Assembly: GCA_002365865.1 (NCBI GenBank)
Contig: DFAQ01000037.1
Location: 1-18,668 of the forward strand
Direction of reading: 5' to 3'
DNA from: Pelotomaculum sp. UBA3102
Lineage (GTDB): Bacteria > Bacillota > Desulfotomaculia > Desulfotomaculales > Pelotomaculaceae
Length of the DNA: 18,668 nt
Shown here in pieces: positions 1 to 6,666 of the stretch. The stretch's first letter is position 1, and each line of letters begins with the position of its first letter. A program made the translations under genes and the position numbers. Under the pieces are notes generated by a model. That model was not told the DNA's origin. It worked only from the letters and a program-made list of their open reading frames with translations, and made no database searches.

Positions 1-39
1 ACCAAAATCTTACTTTATCTAGATATTTTATTTTTATAT

Positions 40-1067
40 GGAGGTAAAATATGTCGGAATGGAGGAAAGACCCAATTGTCAATCGCTGGGTTATTATTTC
101 CACCGAGCGTGGGAAAAGACCCTTTGATTATAATGTAACAAATGTAACAATGGAAGAAGAAAAGAAAATTCAGGGATGTCCTTTTTGTGAAGGAAATGAG
201 TATAAAACTCCTCCGGAAATAATAGCATATCGAAAAAAAAATAGTACTAAAGACAATCCCGGCTGGTGGATCCGGGTAGTACCGAATAAATACCCGGCTT
301 TGATAAACCATGGTGAGGTTTTAAAACGGCAGCACGGAATATATAAAAGCATGAAAGGTATCGGTGTACATGAAGTGATTGTAGAATCAACTATTCATGG
401 GCCGGGGTTGGACAGACAAACAGAAAAACAGGTGGCGGAGGTGATTTGGGCCTGGCGTAACCGCTTGCTTGATTTACGGAGGGATACGCGTTTAAAATAT
501 ATTCAAATATTTAAGAACGATGGTTCTGCAGCCGGCGCTTCCCTGGATCATACTCATTCACAGATCATAGCTATGCCCATGGTTCCGGTGGATGTAAGAC
601 AGGAGATTGAAGGTGCAATTAAATATTTAAACCAGCATGGCACGTGTGTTTTTTGCGATCTAAACAAACAGGAAATAACAGATCAGGAGAGAGTCGTTAT
701 TAATAGCAGTTATTACTTAAGTTTTACTCCTTTTGCTTCACGTTTTCCGTTTGAAACTTGGATAGTACCGAAAGAACACCAGTGCGACTTTGTTCAAATC
801 ACGAAAGAACAGGTAAAAGAATTGGCAGCAGTACTCAAAAATTCATTGCGTAAAATATTGATTACAGTTCCCAATATTTCATATAATGTGGTGTTGCACA
901 CTGCTCCAATAAATTTGAAAGAAGATATACACTATCACTGGCATATTGAGATCTTGCCGCGTCTTACTTTGATATCCGGCTTTGAGTTGAGTACCGGGTA
1001 TTATATAAACCCTTTACCGCCTGAAATAGCGGCAAAAACCCTTAGGGAAACCGGGGAATTTAGTTGA
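40..1067 (+). CDS. galT: Galactose-1-phosphate uridylyltransferase-like protein (GalT family); CDS 51-1067 with its RBS
   Basis: A 338-residue HIT-superfamily nucleotidyltransferase. Family members move a nucleotidyl group between sugar phosphates (UDP-glucose plus Gal-1-P in the Leloir pathway) through a His-nucleotide intermediate. Seen: N-terminal DPIVNRWVIIST; a CPFC pair (C43, C46) and a second CVFC pair (C199, C202), likely structural metal ligands; the active-site block around HTHSQ at 167-171 (nucleophile probably H169); and a C-terminal HYHWHIEILPR block (H294, H296, H298). Length fits the compact bacterial/archaeal form. The ATG at 51 follows GGAGGT at 40-45 at good spacing. The middle residue of the usual HPH motif is Thr. 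No other gal gene lies in the window, so the true substrate (Gal-1-P, or ADP-glucose as in related phosphorylases) is open. The family call is firm; the exact reaction is inferred. Confidence 0.87.
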
Positions 1068-1096
1068 TGAAAAAGCAAACGGGGTTAAATTTTCAG

Positions 1097-1120
1097 AAAA
1101 AAGAAGGTATTGCCTTCTTT
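1097..1120 (-). terminator. Hairpin terminator for the minus-strand LarA-like gene
   Basis: Between two convergent genes lies a perfect 8-bp inverted repeat (AAAGAAGG at 1100-1107, CCTTCTTT at 1113-1120) with a 5-base loop. Read on the minus strand, the stem runs into six T (complement of A6 at 1097-1102), the layout of an intrinsic terminator. On the plus strand only three T follow, so any action for galT is weaker. Stem GC content is modest. Confidence 0.5.
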
Positions 1121-1155
1121 AGGGCAAGCCTTCTTAGAGGTATTGAGCAAAATAT

Positions 1156-2421
1156 TTAAAAAGGAAATAGATTGTCCTTAGAATTGAATACTAAAGGACC
1201 CGGCGGGCTTAATACAGAGATTGAAGGCATTTCGTGAATTTCTTTGAACACAGTTTCTGATACGAATATTTCAGAAAGCTGGAGTGTGTTACGAATGCGA
1301 ATAATTCTGCATTCTTCCGGTGTTACCGTTCCGAGGCTTTTTATTGCTGAAACGACAGCTTCCCTGTCGTTAGAAAGTATCATCGGTAGCATGGCCCGCT
1401 GAGTAAAAGAAGTAGTCAGGGCATTTAAATACATGGCGTTACGGTCTAGTTTTTCAACCAGTCGGGTTGTGGTAAAATCGGCAAGTCCTATGCCGTAACC
1501 ATTTCCATGTGATTCCGGGGCAACGTCAAGAACAACAATTCTTTTAATTATGGGTGTTTCGGGCTCAGGTGCGCCATAAATTCTCATGCGCCCGATAACA
1601 TTGGTATCCATACCCGTACCACTAATATTTTTACCTATTTCATCCACAACAAGTAGATCAATTTCATTAGTGGGAAGACGGGGCAGAGAAGCACGGGCTT
1701 CTTTTAAGAGGTTCTTTTCAGTTTCAAGAAAATGATCGGGATTGATTGGAACCAGCTTGCAGGTTTGGTCGTAGGCATCTTCAAGAATGGCCAGTCCCAT
1801 TATTACCGGGGCAACTTTCAGTATCACCTGACCGGCTTCCGCCACAGCCTTAGAAAGAAGATGGGGCGGGCACCTATGTAAAGAAGCGGCTCCTGCAGGA
1901 CCTCCTAAACCTACCACCAACATTTTTAGTAAACCACTTTCAAAATCACCATGAAACGAAGTGTGAGGTTTTACACGGTTAACGACAACAATAGCGTCAC
2001 ATTCCAGTGCTTTTTTATTTAAGAAAATTTTACCATAAAAAGCATGCCCGATTTCTGCACATTCAGCCGAACAGATCACAGGTGCTTTAACACTTTCTTC
2101 CGTAATACCCAGTGATTTTAACAACTTTTTTTGGCCTGAGGATTTTCCGCCGCCATGACTACCCATGGCCCCGAGCAGCACCGGTTTAGCGCCTAATATT
2201 TTTAAGAACGAGACTAATTCATAAAGTATTTGGCAAATGTTACTGATCCCTCTGCTGCCGGCGGTAATTCCCACTTGCATGCCAGGTTTAATATTGTTTT
2301 TTAGTTCTGAAAAACCAAGGATGTTTTTAGTCTTTTCCGCAACATTGGTTAAGCCTAAATCAGGAAATACTTGTTTAATTTTAACCATTTGCGGAAAAAC
2401 AGCTTTATTTAACGCGACCAT
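1156..2421 (-). CDS. LarA-like / DUF2088 (lactate racemase N-domain) protein
   Basis: A 421-residue protein related to the LarA (nickel-dependent lactate racemase) fold, in the uncharacterised subfamily marked by GSHGG and NRVKPHT...ESGL. Seen: AGSRGI near 54-59, GAMGSHGGG at 84-92, NRVKPHT at 148-154 followed by HGDFESGLLKM, and GLGGPAGA at 171-178. These resemble the His- and Lys-bearing loops that hold the nickel-pincer cofactor in true LarA. No larB/larC/larE cofactor genes are in the window, so racemase activity is not shown. The frame is open to 2463 inside the upstream asp23-like gene. I chose the ATG at 2421 because AAGGA sits 5 bases before it on the minus strand, giving a 17-base overlap with the upstream stop and probable translational coupling. 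Second gene of a two-gene operon; the specific substrate is unknown. Confidence 0.75.
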   Translation of the reverse strand: MVALNKAVFPQMVKIKQVFPDLGLTNVAEKTKNILGFSELKNNIKPGMQVGITAGSRGISNICQILYELVSFLKILGAKPVLLGAMGSHGGGKSSGQKKLLKSLGITEESVKAPVICSAECAEIGHAFYGKIFLNKKALECDAIVVVNRVKPHTSFHGDFESGLLKMLVVGLGGPAGAASLHRCPPHLLSKAVAEAGQVILKVAPVIMGLAILEDAYDQTCKLVPINPDHFLETEKNLLKEARASLPRLPTNEIDLLVVDEIGKNISGTGMDTNVIGRMRIYGAPEPETPIIKRIVVLDVAPESHGNGYGIGLADFTTTRLVEKLDRNAMYLNALTTSFTQRAMLPMILSNDREAVVSAIKSLGTVTPEECRIIRIRNTLQLSEIFVSETVFKEIHEMPSISVLSPPGPLVFNSKDNLFPF

Positions 2422-2812
2422 CTTCTTCCTTATTTTCAGTGCCGAAAGAAACATCCTGCACATTGACGTTTACTTCCAGTACTTTTAAACCGGTCATATT
2501 TTCAATGGCATTTTTTACGCCGGTCTGTATCTCGGAAGCAACTTTTTGGATCTGTGTTCCGTAATCAAGGATTACAAAAATATCTATTGCTGCTTCTTTT
2601 TCTCCCACATCAGCTTTAACTCCCTTGGAAAGATTTTTTCTCCCCAACTTTTCGGCTATACCTCCTGCGATGCCGCCGCTCATTGCCGCTACCCCGGGAA
2701 CCTCGCTGGCAGCAAGGCCAGCAATAATTTTAACTACGTCTTCTGAAATTCTGATTGAACCCTGCCCGTTACCTTGAATGATGAGCTGGTTATCTGTTCT
2801 TTCTTTTTCCAA
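2405..2812 (-). CDS. Asp23/Gls24 family protein
   Basis: A 135-residue alkaline-shock/general-stress family protein. Seen: IRISEDVVKIIAGLAASEVPG at the front of the domain, a Gly-rich middle (SGGIAGGIAEKLGR), then the alternating beta segment AIDIFVILDYGTQI and a closing VKNAIENMTGLKVLEVNVNVQDV, the standard order of the domain. Members are small cytosolic or membrane-associated proteins linked to envelope stress and, in some clostridia, lie near cell-wall or fatty-acid genes. The frame is open from a GTG at 2821, but that GTG adjoins the GGGAGG ribosome site (complement of 2821-2826). The TTG at 2812 lies 8 bases after it and is the better start. The gene overlaps the downstream LarA-like gene, and the only promoter I see for both is just upstream. 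Confidence 0.88.
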   Translation of the reverse strand: MEKERTDNQLIIQGNGQGSIRISEDVVKIIAGLAASEVPGVAAMSGGIAGGIAEKLGRKNLSKGVKADVGEKEAAIDIFVILDYGTQIQKVASEIQTGVKNAIENMTGLKVLEVNVNVQDVSFGTENKEEDGRVK

Positions 2813-2844
2813 TCCAAGCACCTCCCATAATTTTACTTATTTTA

Positions 2845-2874
2845 AGTATAACATTTGTTTGATAAGGGTGTCCA
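2845..2874 (-). promoter_or_regulatory. Sigma-A-type promoter for the asp23-like / LarA-like operon
   Basis: On the minus strand, TGGACA (complement of 2869-2874; 5 of 6 to TTGACA) is followed after 18 bases by TATACT (complement of 2845-2850; 5 of 6 to TATAAT). It ends about 32 bases before the TTG start. Position and match are good; not tested. Confidence 0.6.
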
Positions 2875-2922
2875 TATAAAAAAGGATAAGAATTTGTAAA
2901 TTAAAAGGAAAAGACATTGCTG

Positions 2923-2931
2923 TGGTAGAAT
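2923..2931 (+). promoter_or_regulatory. Extended -10 promoter candidate for the CitE-like gene
   Basis: TGG TAGAAT gives the TGn extension plus a 5-of-6 match to TATAAT, 48 bases before the chosen start. No good -35 box lies 16-18 bases upstream, so the call rests on the extended -10 alone. The region 2875-2922 is AT-rich and holds nothing else I recognise; it separates two divergent transcription units. Confidence 0.4.
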
Positions 2932-2978
2932 ATCCGGTAAAAATAAAAAAACTTGCTTGTTAGGAGGGGATGGTTGTT

Positions 2979-3851
2979 ATGTCGCTTTATCGTACCATGT
3001 TATTTACTCCTGCCGATGACCTGCGCAAGGCCGGAAAAGCCTTAATGTTGGATGTGGACGGTGTAGTATTGGACTTGGAGGATGCGGTGGCATTAAGTAA
3101 AAAGCTCAATGCCAGGACGGCCCTCAAAGAGGTATTGTCTTTACCGCGTAAAGGGGATGTTTTTATCCGGGTTAACAGTGCTCAAACAGAATTTATTCTG
3201 GGTGACCTGCTGGCGGCAGTAACACAAGGGGTAAAAGGTATCGTACTGGCAAAATCAGAATCGGCGGAAGAAGTACGACAGGTGGACTGGTTAATTGGCA
3301 AGATAGAAATTGAGCGCGGATTACGGCCTGGAGGATTAGAATTAATACCTTTTATAGAAAGTGCTAATGCTATAATAAATGTTTATTCTATTGCTTCAGC
3401 TTGCCCGCGTGTCAGCAGGATGTTTTTCGGGGGCGTAGATTATGTTCTGGACATAGGGACCAGCTTTTCAAGGAATAGTGAGGAGATTTTTTATGCCCGT
3501 TCAAAACTTGTGGTGGCTTCACGCGCAGCAGGTATAGAAGCACCGATTGATACGGTTTACCCTGATTTTAAAGATATCGGCGGTCTGAAAGAAGATGCGA
3601 AGGTGGTACGCCAGTTGGGCTTTCAGGGTAAACTGGCTATACATCCATGCCAGGTGGGTCCTTTAAATGAAGTATTCATGCCTACTGCAGATGAAATTTC
3701 ATGGGCGAAAAGAGTAGTTACCGTTTTTGACGAGGCGGAAGCCAAAGGGCAAGCTGTAATGCAGGTAGACGGAAAGATGATTGAATACCCCATAGCCGAT
3801 CGTGCCAGGCGAATATTATCCTTGGCTGATATTATAACCGGGAAAAAGTAA
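2979..3851 (+). CDS. CitE-like HpcH/HpaI family CoA-ester lyase
   Basis: A 290-residue TIM-barrel protein of the citrate lyase beta-subunit / HpcH-HpaI family, which cleaves or forms C-C bonds of CoA thioesters such as citryl-, malyl- or citramalyl-CoA. Seen: RTMLFTPADD at 5-14, the LDLEDAV motif (D32, E34, D35), FIRVNS (active-site Arg region), LIPFIESANAI with E127 and GGVDYVLDIGT with D154 as likely Mg ligands, and the late AIHPCQV loop. Length is normal. An ATG at 2970 is only 2 bases from AGGAGGGG (2962-2969), too close. The ATG at 2979 has 9-base spacing and is preferred. No citF, citD or citrate lyase ligase genes are nearby, so this is an orphan CitE-like enzyme, more likely a stand-alone malyl/citramalyl-type lyase or thioesterase than a citrate lyase subunit. 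Confidence 0.82.
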   Translation: MSLYRTMLFTPADDLRKAGKALMLDVDGVVLDLEDAVALSKKLNARTALKEVLSLPRKGDVFIRVNSAQTEFILGDLLAAVTQGVKGIVLAKSESAEEVRQVDWLIGKIEIERGLRPGGLELIPFIESANAIINVYSIASACPRVSRMFFGGVDYVLDIGTSFSRNSEEIFYARSKLVVASRAAGIEAPIDTVYPDFKDIGGLKEDAKVVRQLGFQGKLAIHPCQVGPLNEVFMPTADEISWAKRVVTVFDEAEAKGQAVMQVDGKMIEYPIADRARRILSLADIITGKK

Positions 3852-3876
3852 TGAAAATATCTAAGTCAGAAAATCT

Positions 3877-4509
3877 CTAATCTACAATTTTTCTAATATA
3901 CAAAACTATAAAAGGAAGGATGGAAAAAAATTCCTCCTTGCCGTACTCAATAAGCCAGGTCATGGATTGTTTCAGTTTTTTCCAGGAAGGGGCGGGTTTA
4001 TATAATTCTTCTCTTAATTTTACGAGGTTCAGTTTTGCTTCTTTAAAAACAGCAGGATCTTTGATTTGAAATAAAATTTCTGCAATGGTCCGGTCCAGAG
4101 GAGAAGCTGCATGGGATTGAGTTATATCTTCAAAATTACTTTCGAAATCAATTAATTTTTCTTCTTCAACGGCAGGATTTGATTCCGTACCGCGTTGGAT
4201 TCTTTCTAAATCCACGATTAGATTTTCCAGGTAATCTTTTTTACAGTTGAGTATTTCAATAAAATCCTCGCGTCTTTGGAATTCTGAGTATGATTCAAAT
4301 ACAGAAAAGCATCCGCCCCGTCCGGCTTGTTCAAAACCATGACGCTGACTGGATTCTTCACCGTAAATCCGGTCAATTATTTTAGCAGTGAAATCTTCCC
4401 AAAAAGTGTATTCCAGACCATAAGGAGCTTTTGTACGTATGTTTTCAATATCCCTTAATTGCATTTCTATTAGCTGCTTGGCTGCTTCAAGGTCTTCCAT
4501 CTGCGGCAA
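3877..4509 (-). CDS. Unrecognised helical protein, 210 residues
   Basis: I do not recognise a named family. The protein is acidic to mixed-charge and predicted all-helical by eye, with two parts. Residues 5-105 hold a helix, then a short block ending in a W-x-x-x-(hydrophobic) helix (W37), the turn IYGEESSQRHGFE (48-60), a Phe/Tyr-rich stretch and a second long helix (83-104). Residues 136-210 form another helical bundle ending in a hydrophobic helix (196-208). A Glu/Asn-rich linker (107-135) joins them. The front half recalls the helical sensor or adaptor modules found N-terminal to TIR-like or other effector domains in bacterial conflict proteins; this is an impression, not a match. No effector domain, signal peptide or clear transmembrane segment is present. 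The start is TTG at 4509, with GGAGG 8 bases upstream; the ATG three codons later is too far from that site. Single-gene unit with its own promoter; convergent to the CitE-like gene with a 25-base gap and no clear terminator. Confidence 0.75.
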   Translation of the reverse strand: MPQMEDLEAAKQLIEMQLRDIENIRTKAPYGLEYTFWEDFTAKIIDRIYGEESSQRHGFEQAGRGGCFSVFESYSEFQRREDFIEILNCKKDYLENLIVDLERIQRGTESNPAVEEEKLIDFESNFEDITQSHAASPLDRTIAEILFQIKDPAVFKEAKLNLVKLREELYKPAPSWKKLKQSMTWLIEYGKEEFFSILPFIVLYIRKIVD

Positions 4510-4589
4510 TATTTTCGCCTCCTCAGCGTTTAACTTTAGGAGCGGTTAATATATATTTCATACCGTTCCGGCTGGAATCTCATATAAGA

Positions 4590-4598
4590 ATTATAACA
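4590..4598 (-). promoter_or_regulatory. Extended -10 promoter for the 210-residue helical protein
   Basis: The minus strand reads TGTTATAAT, a perfect extended -10 element, about 80 bases before the TTG start. The -35 region is poor. The stretch 4599-4671 is AT-rich, with a loose inverted repeat (TTTGAT at 4622-4627 and ATCAAA at 4653-4658) and a TAAAGCTTTA palindrome. It could help end transcription of the membrane-protein gene upstream on the same strand, but no T-tract terminator is convincing. Confidence 0.55.
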
Positions 4599-4671
4599 CG
4601 ATGATTTTTCAGCGAAAAGAGTTTGATAAAAATGTTTAAAATAAAGCTTTAATCAAATACTGCCTGAAATG

Positions 4672-5031
4672 TTACTTAATTTTATTTATCTGCAGTATGC
4701 TTTGCCCTTTGATTTTTACTTTGGCTTTATCTCCTATTTTAATATCTTCACCGAGATGAAGGCTGGCTCTTCCGGTATAAATTCCAGCTAAGCCGGACCG
4801 GAAGGTAATCTTGTAATGAGAAAAATAACGCTTTTGTTCAATACATGTTCCCATAAATTCATTAACCGGTGTTGTAATATAAAACCTTAGGAACATAAAA
4901 CCTGCAATAGTTGCAGTTATAAGAAGCATTAGGTTTCCGGTTGTTTTAATAATTTCGTGGCCTAAAATCGAACCTGTAACTGACAAAATCAGCCCTGACA
5001 TGATAATTATTCCCACTAGTTTTTCTACCAC
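4672..5031 (-). CDS. Small two-helix membrane protein, possibly NfeD-like
   Basis: A 119-residue protein if translation starts at the GTG at 5031. Two hydrophobic segments (about 4-24 and 32-52) are followed by a soluble tail with short beta-type stretches: ITFRSGLAGIYTGRASLHLGED, then IKIGDKAKVKIKGQSILQI at the end. The pattern of two helices plus a C-terminal G-x-A...G-x-x-V-x-V segment is like the OB-fold tail of NfeD proteins, but the match is weak and I treat the family as uncertain. The frame is open to an ATG at 5103, yet that ATG lies only 2 bases from AAAGGA and would add a polar, Ser/Asn-rich leader. The GTG at 5031 has an AGGAG 11 bases upstream and begins right at the first membrane helix. 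Divergent from miaB; no partner gene (no stomatin/flotillin or ClpP-class NfeD) is adjacent. Confidence 0.6.
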   Translation of the reverse strand: MVEKLVGIIIMSGLILSVTGSILGHEIIKTTGNLMLLITATIAGFMFLRFYITTPVNEFMGTCIEQKRYFSHYKITFRSGLAGIYTGRASLHLGEDIKIGDKAKVKIKGQSILQINKIK

Positions 5032-5152
5032 TGATATACTCACTCCTGTTCTGGTATAACTTTGAGATTTAATATTAATAATTAATTCTAAGAAAATATG
5101 CATTATCCTTTAAGGTTGAAGAATAGTGACACCTCAAAGGAAATACTTTTTT

Positions 5153-5180
5153 TTGAATAACTTTTAGGGTAAAATAAAAA
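5153..5180 (+). promoter_or_regulatory. Weak promoter candidate upstream of miaB
   Basis: TTGAAT at 5153-5158, a 16-base spacer, then TAAAAA at 5175-5180; each box matches the sigma-A consensus at 4 of 6 positions. Some promoter is needed here because the gene upstream is divergent, but this particular pair is only a candidate. Confidence 0.3.
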
Positions 5181-5216
5181 CCGGTAGCTATTGGTAAAAG
5201 TTAAGGAAGTGAGAAA

Positions 5217-6548
5217 TTGGTTGATTACCCAAAAACATATCTTGTTTTAACTTACGGCTGTCAAATGAACGAACATGATTCAGAAGTATTGGCGGGCCTG
5301 TTGGAAAGTACGGGCTATATACCGGCTGGTAGTACTGAAACGGCAGACATCGTGATTATAAATACTTGTTGCGTGCGAAAAACTGCGGAGAATAAGGTTT
5401 ATTCTCTTTTAGGCAGATTACGTCGTCTAAAGGCGGCAAATCCCGCTATGATCATTGGCATTGGCGGCTGTATGGCCCAGCAGGAAGGCATGGCTGCAAG
5501 GATACGTCAGTATTTCCCCTATGTGGATTTGGTTTTTGGTACCTATAACCTTCATATTCTTCCTGAACTTATTGAAAGAGTCCTTGAGAAAAGGGAACCG
5601 GTTCAGGAAGTATGGACAGAATCTTTAGCTCTAAAAGAAGACCTTCCCGTAAAAAGAAAAGAGGGGATTCGTGCCTGGGTCAGTATAATGTATGGCTGTA
5701 ATAATTTTTGTTCCTATTGTATTGTCCCATATGTTAGGGGAAGGGAAAGGAGTCGACAGCCGGAGGCTGTTTTAGATGAAGTAGAGAAAATCAGCAGGCT
5801 GGGTTATAAAGAAATAGTTTTACTGGGGCAGAATGTTAACTCCTACGGTAAGGATTTAAATAATGGAATAGATTTTGCCGGATTACTTGGTGAAATGGAG
5901 AATATAAAGGGGGTCGAGCGAATCCGGTATATGACATCACATCCCAGAGACTTTACCGGAAGGCTGATTGAAACCATTGCTGCATCAAGTAAAGTGTGCG
6001 AACATTTTCACTTGCCGGTGCAGGCCGGTAGTGACCGGGTCTTAAAAAAAATGAACCGGGGATATACCAGGGATGAATACCTTAGCCTCATTAAAAAAAT
6101 AAAAAAACTCATTCCTAATGCTACTATCACAACGGATATAATGGTCGGTTTTCCTGGAGAGCAGGAAAAAGATTTTAACGATACAATAGATTTAGTCAAT
6201 CAGGTCCGTTTTGACAGCTCATTTACTTTTATTTATAATGTCAGGCCGGGTACGCCGGCAGCAAAAATGGAAGGGCAGGTTTCGGAAGCTGTAAAAAGAG
6301 AACGAATTCAGGCTTTGATTGAGCTTCAAAACAGGATTAGCCTGGAAAAAAACGAAGCAGAAAAAGATCAGATCCAGGAGGTTTTGATTGAAGGGGAAAA
6401 TAAAAAAGTCTTGGGACATCTTTTCGGCAGAACCAGGGGCAACAAGGCGGTTTTTTTCCCGGGACGTAAGAGTTTCATCGGCGAAACTGTAAGGGTAAAA
6501 ATAATCGAGGCGCATCTTGTCCGCTTGATGGGAGAGATGGTAAATTAA
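5217..6548 (+). CDS. miaB: tRNA (N6-isopentenyladenosine-37-C2) methylthiotransferase MiaB
   Basis: A radical-SAM enzyme that adds a methylthio group to isopentenyl-A37 of tRNAs reading UNN codons, acting after MiaA. Domains in order: UPF0004 N-domain with its three cluster cysteines in YGCQMN (C15), NTCC (C51) and GGCMAQ (C85); the radical SAM core with CNNFCSYC (C161, C165, C168) inside the MiaB-typical YGCNNFCSYCIVPYVRGRERSR region; HFHLPVQAGSD and TTDIMVGFPGE; the PGTPAA stretch; and a C-terminal TRAM domain near 375-441. Length (443) is normal. The start is TTG at 5217, with AAGGA 9 bases upstream; no ATG is available near the conserved N-terminus. Its partner gene miaA lies about 8.4 kb downstream in the mut operon. 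A hairpin terminator follows, so miaB and mutS are probably separate transcripts, with possible read-through. Confidence 0.97.
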   Translation: MVDYPKTYLVLTYGCQMNEHDSEVLAGLLESTGYIPAGSTETADIVIINTCCVRKTAENKVYSLLGRLRRLKAANPAMIIGIGGCMAQQEGMAARIRQYFPYVDLVFGTYNLHILPELIERVLEKREPVQEVWTESLALKEDLPVKRKEGIRAWVSIMYGCNNFCSYCIVPYVRGRERSRQPEAVLDEVEKISRLGYKEIVLLGQNVNSYGKDLNNGIDFAGLLGEMENIKGVERIRYMTSHPRDFTGRLIETIAASSKVCEHFHLPVQAGSDRVLKKMNRGYTRDEYLSLIKKIKKLIPNATITTDIMVGFPGEQEKDFNDTIDLVNQVRFDSSFTFIYNVRPGTPAAKMEGQVSEAVKRERIQALIELQNRISLEKNEAEKDQIQEVLIEGENKKVLGHLFGRTRGNKAVFFPGRKSFIGETVRVKIIEAHLVRLMGEMVN

Positions 6549-6594
6549 GATTCATCAGGATATTTTGATCATTCTATCGTTTCGATCGTATCGT

Positions 6595-6620
6595 CCCTGG
6601 CAGAACCAGGGTTTTTCTTT
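6595..6620 (+). terminator. Intrinsic terminator after miaB
   Basis: A perfect 6-bp GC-rich stem (CCCTGG at 6595-6600, CCAGGG at 6606-6611) with loop CAGAA is followed at once by TTTTTCTTT. This is a standard Rho-independent terminator, 47 bases after the miaB stop. Confidence 0.85.
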
Positions 6621-6637
6621 TGGTTTACAATACCATA

Positions 6638-6646
6638 TGTTATAAT
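6638..6646 (+). promoter_or_regulatory. Extended -10 promoter for the mutS-to-hfq operon
   Basis: TGT TATAAT, a perfect -10 with the TGn extension, lies just after the miaB terminator and 21 bases before the mutS GTG. The best -35 (TTGGTT at 6620-6625) is weak and spaced 15 bases, consistent with dependence on the extended -10. No other strong promoter is evident until after hfq. Confidence 0.65.
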
Positions 6647-6666
6647 GAACACCAGGAGGGGTTCCG

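Noticed and set aside
15..311. Long minus-strand open frame opposite galT
   Set aside because: It is a shadow of galT in an AT-rich stretch, with no ribosome site or recognisable protein pattern; other antisense frames in mutS, mutL and the YnbB-type gene were dropped for the same reason.
6569..6594. Repeated ATCG/CGATCG motifs after miaB
   Set aside because: Only short palindromic words with no extended symmetry or spacing pattern; they precede a clear terminator and need no separate explanation.
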